Source: Pelargonium nanum
Taxonomy: Eukaryota; Streptophyta; Magnoliopsida; Geraniales; Geraniaceae
Direction: 5' to 3'
DNA length: 43,287 nucleotides
Assembly (NCBI GenBank): GCA_036897485.1
Contig: JAYMTF010000242.1
Coordinates: 1-43,287, forward strand
Shown here piece after piece: positions 20,701-31,063 of the stretch (positions are counted from its first letter, which is position 1; each line of letters begins with the position of its first letter). The translations under genes and the position numbers were made by a program. The notes beneath the pieces were generated by a model. It was not told the DNA's origin. It did not search any database and saw only the letters and a list, made by a program, of their open reading frames with translations.

Positions 20701-23402
20701 CTGCACTGTAAATAAAGCTAAATGAGTTTGTAGCAACAATAGAACGAATACATTAAGAAAAGAATCAAGTGAATAAAACAAAAAAAAAAAAGAAGGGAAA
20801 GAGGGGATAAATGAGTATGCACACTGCACTAACAACACAAAAGAGAGATGCAGAACATACTCCCATGCCGGCTCTATTTTCTGGCTCCATATACCCTGCA
20901 GGTTTGACGGTTGAGTCCCAGGCCGTGAACAAGAGATAAGCAAATACCGACCATACTGGAACAAAAGCTCCACTAAGGAGGGATCTTCGTCAGTTCGAAA
21001 AGATTTCACCCTCTCCGCAGTAGAAACTATATCAGCTTCAAGACTCTTCATCTCCAAGGACCTATGTCCTAAATTGCTCTTGGAGCTTTTCGAAAGCTGC
21101 AGTGAGACCCGATGGAAAAGATTCTGATAATCATCCAAATGATGTGAATAAAGATCAGAGTACGAAAATTTTGTTATAGACTTTAAGGCACTCAAAGATT
21201 CTGAAGTAGGATCCTTCTTAGAATCCGATGGCTTGGTGAAAGGCCCATCAAAAGAGGATGAAGCAACTAGAAGCAGAACAACATAATCTGAACCTTCAAC
21301 CTTCAATTTCTTTCCATCCAGAACATGGATGACTCCTCTTCCATCACTAATATGTAAATCAAGAACTGCAGAAAACTGAATTCCTTTTGGATTATTATCT
21401 GCATTCAATTTTGGCGGGATTCTTTTACCAGGACAACTTCCTTCCATGATAATCTGATTGGTTCCATGTACTTGTGAATGGTGATGTAACTTGCTATCCA
21501 GAGACACTGTAAATGACAAAGAACCTGGTTTGTTTCCAGAAATTTTTGTCACAATTACTTGATCAGGATTAGAAGCAAAGTGTTCTCTTGTATATTCTAC
21601 ATCTCCAACAGAATATTTTACTTTTACTGCAGCAGTATCCAGGTCTAGTTCTCTGCGATAAGTTTCTTCCGCATATTTGAGATGGGAATCATCAAATTCT
21701 AGCTTGATGTCACCCAGAGGTTGGTAAACCTTCATCATCAAATTAAAAATTATTAGGATGCAACTTTTTTTCCTTTTAAGAGATGTCATTAGGAGACCAT
21801 TTTCAATTTAGTATAAATCTTGACCATAGAACATTCTCATTGAAATTAACATTAAGTCATGGACTTCGAAGAGTAATTGAGAACAGAAAGCCCATACCCT
21901 AAAGTATCGTTGAGTTATAGGTAACAATAATTTCGGGACAGATGGACAGATTGGATAAGAACCTTAGTATATTTTATTTAAACTACAACTAATCCAATAT
22001 ATCTTCATCCCAAAGTCCAGACTTCATAGATGTGATGCATAAATTAGCTGGTCAAAACTAGGCTGCTAAAAAATGTGTTATTTCTCTCTCAAACATGTGC
22101 TGGTAGATCTTATGATAAACAGGGCAGTATAAACAATGAGTAGAGGCACACGACTGCTTTAGTAAGATGAGCCATATGTATATGGATACACATGTTGTTT
22201 GTGTGTATATATTATCATAGAAAAAAGGAAACATAAACTAGAGGTAATGACGTAACATACATCAGAAGGGTTTCCTGACAATTTGACTGCTGCTGTGGTA
22301 GCATCAGCATACTGGCCATTGTCAACGAGTTTCCTGACCTGAGCGAGTGCCTCCGGAGCATTTGGGTTGGTGTAGTTCCCTGGAGTCCCTGTCCAAAGTG
22401 TGTCCTCTACACAATAATTCAGTTATAAGTTGGGAGTTCACTTTCATCCTAAGCAAGGAGAGATATAAGGCTAATTCATTAAAACAAACATCCTAGCAAC
22501 CATATAAGTATATGATCTTAATTAAAAGCACAATACTACATTTCAGTTGCTCTAAATGTTGGCAACATCATGAGAGGCAAAAAATAGGAACTGATTATAG
22601 ATTTTCTTTGTCAAATGCCCCCAAAAGTAACATCCTTGAGTGAACTAAGCTTAAAACTAACTTCTTAATTTGTACATTTGTATTATTTATCTCCTGAATT
22701 ATCTCAAGTTATCTTAAAACCCTAAAAACAGAAGCACAAAGCAACACAAGTCATATAACTGCAAATAAGATTGTCTTATTTTCCCTTGGTTTCTTGCCAA
22801 CCAAACAATACCAATTTGAAAGATTAAGCACTGTGAGCTTACTTCCAAACTCATTGCACTAAACACTGTTAAAGAGAAAGAGTAAACACTGGTGGGACAA
22901 TTCAAGTCCAACAAACTCCCAAATTGGTAAATTTTGCCATGAAATTGAAATCACACATACAAAATCCAAAATTCAAAACACAACATATCAAATCCAATCA
23001 CTTGAAGAAATCCACTAATCCAAAAAGAGAAGTAACAAAACCAAAAGAGAGAGAGATTAATTTTTTACCCACTAACTACCACAATTTTCTCACCAACCAA
23101 ACAGATCACGTTACATATAACACTACAAAACCCTCTGACGCTCACAGAATGCATAATTGAAGGAGGCATTATGAATACCACATACCATTGAGCTGGAGTG
23201 TCTCAGTAGCAACGCCGCCCCAGACCATGGCGCCGAGGCGGCCAGTGCCGATCGGAACAGCATCGGTCCAGTACTTGGCGGGTCCGGCGAAAACCAGCTT
23301 CAGAGGCTTGGAAGTGTCGTCGTCCGCCAGATGCGAGCTCGGCGTCCACAGGTCCTTATCTGTGGGCCGCCGCACCAGAACCCACTCATCTCCTTCCTCC
23401 AT
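17738..23402 (-). CDS. FUC95A: Alpha-L-fucosidase 2 (GH95 family), tandem copy B
   Basis: Ten exons in frame: 23186-23402, 22261-22406, 20861-21729, 20448-20580, 19900-20058, 19063-19284, 18884-18985, 18615-18750, 18227-18422, 17738-18059; 833 residues. It has the same exon order and intron phases as copy A, so the pair arose by duplication of a whole gene. The N-terminus [19 protein letters not shown] is close to the usual plant GH95 start. Catalytic-region motifs are intact: [11 protein letters not shown] (Asn417, Asn419, Gln421), [11 protein letters not shown] (Glu572) and [10 protein letters not shown] (Asp723). [19 protein letters not shown] and [13 protein letters not shown] are also typical. 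Because Gln421 and the TSPDRG loop keep the family form, this copy looks like the more conserved one. Introns are longer than in copy A, for example 615 versus 195 bp before the exon encoding [10 protein letters not shown]. Predicted role: apoplastic xyloglucan defucosylation. Confidence 0.94.
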
Positions 23403-24152
23403 TGTTAAATTCAAATTTATTTTAAAAAAAGGAAAAGAAACAAAGCTAGGTAGCTCTTTCTTGAGTGCACTCCACTCACACACTCACTCACAGTCAGAGT
23501 GTAGCAAGCAAGGTTTATGGTTTTGGGTAGATTTGAGCTGTGAGGGAGGTGATGCAGTTAGTTAGATATGAATGCATATAGGGCCCACGTAACATGCAAT
23601 TTTTCTTTTGACTGCGAATAGGAAACACAATTCACAACGGTCCGTTGACACATTGTTTCTGTTTGCGTGGCACGCGGCGCTTAGGTACGTAACTACGGAT
23701 TATCTCGAGACGAGAGTATCCAGATTGATTTCATTCTTAATTTTTTTTTTAGTATTTTATATTTTATCCTTTTCACTAATTAACAGGTCAAATAATAATG
23801 TTTTAAAAAGGTAACTTTTGCAAAATGATTGTGTTACACCTCGTCAACATCAGATTTTATAGTAATATTTTTTTGAAAGGAGATTTTATAGTAATATTAG
23901 TTTCTTTTACCAGTATAATAATACTCCACTAGTTTATGTCTAGAGATATTTGTAAGAAATTTATTTTGATTAATAGTAGTATATTTTAAATTTTATTATT
24001 GTATTCTATAATTGGTAAGTAAAGAAATTAAATTGATGTCTCATTTTCGACTCAATCAATTTTGACACGTTATAATGAATTTGTTTTCTTGTGCATATGA
24101 TAATATTACCGTTTTTTAAAAATATTTGAGCTTTAGAACTCCAAAGATGGAG

Positions 24153-24188
24153 TTGAAGACTTGGGCTCTTTTGAAGACTTGGGCTCTT
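24153..24188. repeat. Exact tandem duplication of an 18-bp word
   Basis: TTGAAGACTTGGGCTCTT occurs twice back to back without a mismatch. This is probably a recent slippage event. No function is suggested. Confidence 0.9.
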
Positions 24189-24542
24189 AGGGACGGGAGC
24201 CCAAGATTTAAATCCTTATTTTTGAATTCTCTAAATATTCACAAAGGTAGCACGTTGTTAAATAGAGAACCGAGTATGTACTCAAGAAATCGTCTCAGAC
24301 ATGAGATCGAGTAAGATTTTTTATCAGAACCGAGATAGATGCACATAGTGTACTTTGGAACCACTTGCCCCACACAAAAAAATGTCTACTAAATGTTTGG
24401 GAGTGATCAATAAATGGTCCAAATTTTTGCCTATCAAAAAAAAAAATATGCGCCTCTGCAGAGTTGGTTCTCCGTGGTTACAATTTTCGGATTTGGGAGC
24501 TCTTGGACGATGAGGGAAAATGATTGAGTTCGGTTACTTGCC

Positions 24543-24797
24543 GATGTTGTGGCATGAGGAAGCAAGGTCGTGACATTATGAAGAAGTTGGCTCCCACTTC
24601 GTTCCTCTCATTGAACTTGTTTTTAGCGAGATGTTCCGACATGGGGAAGGAAGACCGCGATATTGGGCTAAAATTGAAATTTCTTTTGTTCTTTCTTGAA
24701 TTTTTCTTCACATGATGTCGCGACATAGAGAAGGGAGATCTTCCTATTGGAGCGGAGTTGAACTTCTCTTTATTCATTGTTAAATTTGTCTTAAAAG
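24543..24797. repeat. Decayed minisatellite, three units of about 85 bp
   Basis: Unit starts are at 24543, 24630 and 24714 (spacings 87 and 84). Each opens with a variant of GATGTYNYGRCATGRRGAAG, and each ends with a T-rich stretch around TTGAAC/TTGAAT. The units differ at many positions, so the array is old. A 99-codon minus-strand open frame spans it and shows the same threefold repeat at the protein level, for example SRSSFPMSEH and SRPCFLMPQH. I take that as a by-product of the DNA repeat and not a gene. Confidence 0.7.
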
Positions 24798-25229
24798 ATG
24801 AGACATTACAATCTCGTTAGTATGCAATATGCACAATGCAAATTGCAACTGTCAATAAGATAGGTGTGCATGTATGATAAATAAAAGTGGCCACTTCACA
24901 TACACGGTGTAGAAAATACCATAAAATCATAATTAAACTAACTTTACTATCACGTCAAGTTTGCATTTTATTGTATTAAAACGTAAATAATAAGATGATA
25001 AGATATAAGTATATCATTTTGATCCCCTAAACTTAAACTACTTCTATGAGGTGCCCTTAACTATTATGCAAATTAAGTTTTAAACATAAGAGATATATGT
25101 TTTAAACACATTTAAGGAGAAATATCTATATGAACATCTAATATAAACTCTTGCCATGTTTACTATTTACATCGCATATGAATAGTAGAATAGATTTAGC
25201 TAAGTTTCTATTTCTATATATAGGTTCGA

Positions 25230-26819
25230 TTATATTCCAAATTTAGCGGGAAGTAGTGGCAAATCTACCTCATCACACCACTCCACACACCTAGTCTCAA
25301 AATAAGAACTATTGACCTCATTAGCCCAATAGCTCAGCCAAACTTGCCCTCCAATTCTCCACTTGAGCACACTTCCCTCCATCTCTTTGCTCAACCTCCA
25401 CTTCACCTCCTCTCCGTACTCATCGCCGCCAAACACCAGCCCGCCGGACTTCGTAAACGGCCTGCTTGCTCCGACATGTCGTTTCTGCATCCCGTACCCC
25501 AACTTTCCGGTCGCCGGGTTCCACGTCGCCGCCTCGTGCCCCGTCGCGTTGTCGCACAACACCGCGTCGAACACCGCCGCGTTGCCCTCCGCGTCCTGGT
25601 CCCACCTCCAGTTCCTCGTTCTCGTCCTCATCGTAGCCCTCGCCGTCGCCTTCACCTTCGGCAGCTTCGCTTTTCCGAATTTGCCCTTCACGATTTTCTG
25701 CATCTTCACCTCCTTCTCTCCGTTGTCCGTCGACCGACCCAGGCTCAACCCGGCTACGTAAGTGGCTCCCACCTCCGGCCCGACCCAAACCCGGATCCTC
25801 GTCGGGAAATGCTTCTCGTCTCCCAATCCCACGCCGTCGTTGTTCTTGAAACCCAGCTTCACCACGTGGAAGCGTAGATTGTCGACACGTGCATTCACCT
25901 GGATGAAGCCCTCGTGGAACGTAACTGAATATTCCAACTGTATAACGGCCTCGAGCTGCTGGTGCGCCAGCGCGTACCGTAGAACCGACTCCTTGGGTTC
26001 CAGTAAAGGGAACCGATTCTTCGGTTCGCTGGAGCACGTGAGTCTCATTCCCGACACCGGCGCGTAGGCTTTGAAAGTCCAGTACCCGTGGGCTTCTGTC
26101 GCGTAGGAGAACCCGAGAGTCGTCGGCGGCGGCGAGGGAGTTAAGGTTTGCAATCCCACACCGACCTCTTTTAAAATCAACCATTTTGCTAACATGTATC
26201 CGACGGTCCGCATGAAGCACAGCTCGGCGTCAACGCCCACCGTCGCAAGAAACGCGCGCAGGGCAGTCGCGTGCTTACACGACAGCAACTCGAGGTTCGG
26301 AGATAGCATGGACTTGAAGTAGATAGATCCCGCTTCACTGGGCGCGTCAAACACGCACAACCAGAAGAGGCGCGTGAAGAAGACAAGGTTGAAGAAGCTC
26401 GAGAATGACTCGGGCGAGTGAGATTCCATAATCCAAGCCACCGGGTCGGGTTTGAGCTTCTGGAGCTGGGAACGCGGGCAGGTGCTATCATGCGCCGTAG
26501 GGGAGCGGCTGATGGTTTCTTGGAGAAGCTGGAGTAACAGGGGCAGGAATGGCTTGTTGGAGGAGAGAGGACACGTGTCGGAGACCCAGAGGGTCTTCTG
26601 GGCGTTGTTTGGGTGGAAGCCATGTAAGCAGACACTGAAAGTCACCAGAGCATCCGCGTCGGAGCCGTAGGTGCGCTCGGCTTTGAGAACAATTGACCGA
26701 GTCGAGTCGCCGCCCTTGAGACTCGGTGTGGAACTCGCCAGTTCATAAACGAATGGTGAGTTAGACTCGTGCCACTCGTCCGAGTTGGGAAGCTCGCATA
26801 TCCATGACCATATATCCAT
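25230..26819 (-). CDS. Conserved plant protein of unknown function, intronless
   Basis: One uninterrupted frame of 529 residues starting MDIWSWICELPNSDEW. The frame runs 40 codons further upstream, but only from a GTG, so the ATG at 26819 is the start. I recognise it as a plant-wide single-exon protein but know no function. There are no transmembrane segments or signal peptide; the Phe/Leu-rich stretch at 137-160 looks like a buried helix. An N-terminal region (1-110) with SFSVCLHGFHP-like beta character is followed by a helical middle (120-225). The C-terminal half (235-529) is beta-rich with a basic patch at 371-404 (KIVKGKFGKAKLPKVKATAR). It then reads NWRWDQDAEGNAAVFDAVLC and VFGGDEYGEEVKWRLSKEME, the most conserved part. 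The coding strand is much richer in G+C, especially at third positions, than its neighbours, which is why several long but meaningless frames appear on the other strand. Confidence 0.88.
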   Translation of the reverse strand: MDIWSWICELPNSDEWHESNSPFVYELASSTPSLKGGDSTRSIVLKAERTYGSDADALVTFSVCLHGFHPNNAQKTLWVSDTCPLSSNKPFLPLLLQLLQETISRSPTAHDSTCPRSQLQKLKPDPVAWIMESHSPESFSSFFNLVFFTRLFWLCVFDAPSEAGSIYFKSMLSPNLELLSCKHATALRAFLATVGVDAELCFMRTVGYMLAKWLILKEVGVGLQTLTPSPPPTTLGFSYATEAHGYWTFKAYAPVSGMRLTCSSEPKNRFPLLEPKESVLRYALAHQQLEAVIQLEYSVTFHEGFIQVNARVDNLRFHVVKLGFKNNDGVGLGDEKHFPTRIRVWVGPEVGATYVAGLSLGRSTDNGEKEVKMQKIVKGKFGKAKLPKVKATARATMRTRTRNWRWDQDAEGNAAVFDAVLCDNATGHEAATWNPATGKLGYGMQKRHVGASRPFTKSGGLVFGGDEYGEEVKWRLSKEMEGSVLKWRIGGQVWLSYWANEVNSSYFETRCVEWCDEVDLPLLPAKFGI

Positions 26820-27631
26820 CGTTCTGGCTATGTTTTGGAGTGTGAAATTAAATGTGGAGACTGTAATGAATTTCGTTGGTGTTTTTAAGGAGTGAATGGG
26901 TGATGATGGTTGGGCCAACTTGGACCTAGCCTTAGCCACGCACGAGCAACGGCTGGAGAATGCAGAACTGGTGGTTCCGAGTGGGTACTCGTCGATTTAG
27001 ATATGGAGTGCATTAATTGCTGCAGATTTTCTTTCACTTTCTCTCTTCATTTGAGTTTCTTGTTTGATGGGAAAGTGCTTGTGCAAGGAATTGTCATTTA
27101 GGTTAGGGACGTGGAGGTTGATGTTCCATGTTTGGAGTTCGGAGTCTGGCGACTGACACGTGTGTGGAACTAAATATTTTATCTGTATTTTTTTCGGATC
27201 GATGAGTGATATGTGGAACTAGGTGATTTGGATGAACTGATGCTCATATTTGTTTTGGCTTTGAAATTTCATTTATTCAGTGTTGTGTCTTAATCATGTG
27301 AAATTAGATTCTTCTTTTTATAGTATATATTATTAAATGTGACGGTCCACAATTTATGAAGTCCAAATTTCAAATATTTTGGTATAGTAACCTAGCTAGT
27401 TTCATTACTGTTAAACAAGATAATCAGAAATCTGGTGAGGAAGAAATGTCAAAGACAGAGTGCTGAAAGCTCAATATCCAGCTAATACCATACCAATATA
27501 TGGCCACAAAACGCACACAACTGGTACCAAATAATGGTGTAATTTAATTTGGCAAAAACGATTATTGAGTCTGAACTCTGTGATGGCCATATACGGTTTA
27601 TAATATGTTATATCCATCACCACACCCATTC
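26820..27631. other. Intergenic region between the unknown-function gene and tRNA-Ala
   Basis: The left part is the promoter and 5' UTR of the minus-strand gene. I see nothing else that can be supported. Confidence 0.55.
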
Positions 27632-27704
27632 GGGGATGTAGCTCAGATGGTAGAGCGCTCGCTTAGCATGCGAGAGGTACGGGGATCGATACCCCGCATC
27701 TCCA
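27632..27704 (+). tRNA. tRNA-Ala (anticodon AGC)
   Basis: A complete 73-nt cloverleaf without intron. The acceptor stem GGGGATG pairs with CATCTCC and includes the G3:U70 pair that identifies alanine tRNAs. The anticodon loop is TTAGCAT on a CTCGC/GCGAG stem, with AGC at 27665-27667 (inosine-34 after modification, reading GCU/GCC/GCA). The A box (TAGCTCAGATGG) and B box (GGATCGATACC, usual form GGTTCGANTCC) are present; the second base of the T loop region departs from the usual GTTCGA. CCA is not encoded, as expected in a nuclear gene. Confidence 0.95.
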
Positions 27705-27705
27705 A

Positions 27706-27709
27706 TTTT
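27706..27709 (+). terminator. RNA polymerase III T-run terminator
   Basis: TTTT begins two bases after the mature 3' end of the tRNA. A second run (TTTTT) follows at about 27714. Confidence 0.7.
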
Positions 27710-29533
27710 CAGTATTTTTGGGCTTCTGGTTTGGCCCATTTAGCATTTTGTACGTTTGGGCTTACCTTCTGGGCTTTCTGCCTATTTGCATCACCTCCTA
27801 AAGCTGACGTTCGCTTTGTTTCACTAATTTTGAGTACATTTTGGCAATACATATATAATGAATGCATGCTGTTGATGAAATGAGTCTTTGGAGTATAAAT
27901 TCAGTTGTTATATATTACTGTTATATAGTACACTTTCTCATTTGCTATTTGATCTACTTCCCATATCTACAATCTCGTTCACTTAAATTTGTTTTGTATT
28001 TTAATATTACGTGGCAAGAGATATGTTCTCTGTTCTCCTCGCTTCCTTTTATTAACCAGGAATTTATCGGAACTGAAGGCTAGCTGTGCCTAGCTCTAAC
28101 TATTTTTTATGTTTTCCTTTTGCAATTGTTTTCATTATAAAATAATTGGATTGAGCTAAACAATATGTGAGATAACTTTGTTTTTTGGGTGATGACTGGT
28201 GATATAACACAAATTAAGTAGATTTGAATTTAACTTATTTATGTCAATTAACTCAACTCATTAATTTAATAATCAAACCGTGTTTGAGTCAAATTCATTT
28301 AACCCGCCAAACTCATTTAATTGATCATTTTTATTGACTCGCCAACTTAAAGATAAAATTTTAATTTTGGAAACAAATTGTGTAAAAAAATTACGTATTA
28401 ATTAAACGAATCAAATTCACGTTAGATTGGTCTCAATCTATTTGTTTAAACATTTCAATTCGGGTACCCGAATAGTGTTATTTTTTTAATCAAATTATTT
28501 AACATGTTAATTATGTCATGTCGTCTCAATTCACTCGGTTATTGAATCCGACTTTAATTATTGAGCAAAATATGAAACTTCAACACAACATCCAAACATG
28601 AGTTGCCAGTTGCCACCCATACTCACAGTACAAAACTACATAAGAGGTATCATAGGATGCCTTTGTAGAAATGAAAGAAATAGAACACAACAAAGTCTTG
28701 TGTCTCAACAAAAGACAATAATAGTCTCGGAGAGCCAAAACTTTGGTCTAAAATGAGCGTATGGAAGCATGGCATATCCGTGAAAGAACTAACAAAAGCA
28801 AATTAAGGAAGAGAAGAAGCCAATTACGACCAACGATGTGTCGGACGACTCTGCATGCAACGAACCCATATGTCGGATTTTTTCTCGATTGTCGTGTCAC
28901 CTCTCTTTCTCTCTCCCTCCTCCCACGTGTACCACCACTGTACATGCCACGTGGAAAACACACCACCATCCCTTCGGCAACTGAACTTTAACCTTTTACC
29001 TACGTGGCAACGAAACTAATTTTGAGCCACGCGGGGCCTGGCCTACGAGTCTTCGTGACGGTCAATGGACTCGTTCGATCCATCGCAGATTGATGTCACA
29101 CTTCGATCTTATTGGTAGTAAATATTTAAGGGTCCCACCTAACAACCCAGGTTGAAGACAAAGAACAAGTGGGACAACGACAGGATAACCAGAACTCGGT
29201 CGAGTCGAACCAGTTGCCAAAGCTAGGACGAGTCGTCGGTGGAGGTGCTGTGTGTGTGGTCTGAGACTGCATTGGAGGGCTAAACCACGGTTATCTCGGG
29301 CCAGGCGGTTTTGACCAGAAACGCCGAAAACCTAACGCCTTCTTGAAAACTGCACCAAACAACAGTACCATCTCTCTCTCACTCGTAACGCTTGTTTTGT
29401 TCTGGCTACTGCATTGTGGTGTTCAAGAAGTTTCTGTTTCTGTTTCTTTTTTCGCTTATATTGCGGTGGTAGTTTCTGTTTCCATTTCTTTAAGAGAGAT
29501 CGAGAGTTGAGGTTTGGTGTGGTGTGAATATCA
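27710..29533. other. Intergenic region with degenerate repeat and bHLH promoter
   Basis: About 28190-28560 is a decayed repeat with words such as AACCCGCCAAACTC, GACTCGCC, CGGGTACCCGAA and AACATGTTAATTATGTCATG, typical of old plant transposon relics; the family is unassigned. From about 28900 to 29533 is the promoter and CT-rich 5' UTR of the bHLH gene. No protein gene is supported. Confidence 0.55.
28924..29008. promoter_or_regulatory. Cluster of G-box / ACGT elements upstream of the bHLH gene
   Basis: Two CACGTG palindromes at 28924-28929 and 28948-28953, and TACGTGGC at 29001-29008, lie within 85 bp, about 530-610 bp upstream of the bHLH start codon. CACGTG is bound by bZIP, bHLH and PIF-type factors, and ACGTGGC is the ABRE core. 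The motifs are seen; their use is inferred. Confidence 0.5.
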
Positions 29534-30749
29534 ATGGCGGAAAACGAAGGAATAGTTGAGCAATGGGACCAGATGGGTCCTGCGGGGACCTTCTCTCAGC
29601 TGTTGTTCTCACCAGATCGTGTTGTGGGTCTTGATTTGGACCACTCCACTTCCTTTACCTACTCTGCTTCTTCTAAGCCTCCCAAAATGCTCTGTTTTGG
29701 GAACCATGGAGACGCCAAAGCAGAGGAGAAGGAGCTTCACCTTGTGTTTCCTGCTGCTCAATCAGAACCTACACGAACAACAAACAACACTTTGCCCAAA
29801 AACCATGTTTGTATATATATTACTTCTTTATATACAAGAGCTCGATTCTTCTTTTTCTTTTGAATGTGCATGTCTAAATCAGCATTGCTTTGTGTTGGCC
29901 TTTCTTGCAGAAAAAGCGAAATGTGACGGTCCAAGAACCACCGCAGCTGGGGCAATGCAATGCCGCCGTCACATCGGAGCTGCCGGCGGCGGCTCAGAGA
30001 AACTGTAAAAAGAACAAAAGTGACAACTCCACACCTACGAAGGTCAGTGAGTGAAGTGAATTTGCATGTCATTTTCTTGATAGGATTGTAATTATAATCG
30101 ATTTCCTTTACAACAGGCCAGAAAGGAGAAGCTAGGAGAACGAATTGCAGCATTGCAACAGCTTGTTTCACCATTTGGCAAAGTAATTTTATATTATAAA
30201 ATACTTATAATTTATTCTGCTTTTTAATTCCGGAAAATAATGGTGTGTGAAAATTCAGACAGATACGGCATCAGTGCTTCATGAAGCCATGGGTTATATA
30301 AGGTTTCTGCATGACCAAGTTCAGGTCCTCTGTTCTCCATACCTGCTGCAACAACGCTTGCCTTCCTCTGCAAACAACCACCACCAACCTGTAAGTTACC
30401 AATCCGGAACCTTTCTTTGACGGTTCAGATGCGTACACGTCATCAAGTGGGCCCCTTGGCTAGGTCACGTACGTGGGGGTCCACGTTGGATGTGCCTGAC
30501 TGGTCTGACCATGTTAGCAGAACTTGGGATAGATAGTCAACTATGTGGTGAAGAAAATTGAAAATTGAAAATTGAATGTTAATTTACTGTGTTATGTAGG
30601 AGGGTGAAGGATCAGATTTGAGTAGCAGAGGGCTGTGCCTGGTGCCGGTGGAGCTCACCGTCCACATGGACAACAGCAACGGTGCTGATTTCTGGTCACC
30701 GGCCATGGGCAACACATTTTCATCATCATCAACAGCAACAAAATTGTGA
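29534..30749 (+). CDS. Atypical bHLH transcription factor (bHLH113-like)
   Basis: Five exons in frame: 29534-29806, 29911-30042, 30117-30182, 30259-30390 and 30600-30749; 250 residues. The N-terminus has FSQLLFSPDRVVGLDLD and PKMLCFGN, which I associate with Arabidopsis bHLH113-type proteins. The bHLH region starts at residue 136: ARKEKLGERIAALQQLVSPF, then GKTDTASVLHEAMGYIRFLH, then DQVQVLCSPYL. Helix 1, loop and helix 2 are well kept, so dimerisation is expected. The basic region lacks the His-Glu-Arg set: Thr134 falls where the E-box-reading glutamate normally sits. Binding to a normal E-box is therefore doubtful, as is known for this plant subfamily. The third exon is only 66 bp and encodes helix 1. 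The start is the ATG after a CT-rich leader. Confidence 0.9.
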
Positions 30750-31063
30750 ATACTAACGTTACTTCTCCAGACTCACAAGTGTTATTTTTTTGGTCTTGTA
30801 TGGCAATGACATGGCTTACAGGCATAATTATATATTGAGATGATTATTAAATAAGCTTGATTATATAATATATTTACCATTTATAGGCATAAGTGGATCT
30901 TCACACATATCTTAGTTGTAAACATCACAATCAACTACATCAACCTATACAATCTGAAATATTGGCAGGACATGATTGCTATTTCACATTTGGAAGCAGA
31001 GTAGCTTATCTCTCACTTTTTTTTTTGCTCGAACACCGGATTTCAAAGGGAATTCAAAGCGTT
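30750..31063. other. Short convergent intergenic region
   Basis: It contains the bHLH 3' UTR on the left and the 3' flank of the minus-strand WD40 gene on the right. Nothing else is seen. Confidence 0.6.

Larger units (their letters stand above)
23403..25229. other. Intergenic region upstream of fucosidase copy B
   Basis: The first 150 bases, read on the minus strand, are the promoter and 5' UTR of copy B. The rest is AT-rich with small repeats: an imperfect 19-bp pair (GATTTTATAGTAATATT at about 23851 and 23883), an exact 18-bp tandem at 24153, and a decayed minisatellite at 24543. No gene is supported. Confidence 0.6.

Noticed and set aside
12578..23402. Possibility that one fucosidase copy is a pseudogene
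   Set aside because: Both copies splice in frame through all ten exons with no internal stop and keep the presumed catalytic residues.
25344..26635. Several long open frames opposite or overlapping the 529-residue gene (up to 266 codons)
   Set aside because: They mirror the high G+C of the real gene, are rich in Arg/Pro/Ser, and match no family; only the minus-strand frame beginning MDIWSW is conserved.
28190..28560. Possible long terminal repeat or endogenous viral fragment
   Set aside because: Only word-level resemblance to decayed plant repeats; no coding motif, primer-binding site or paired terminus found.
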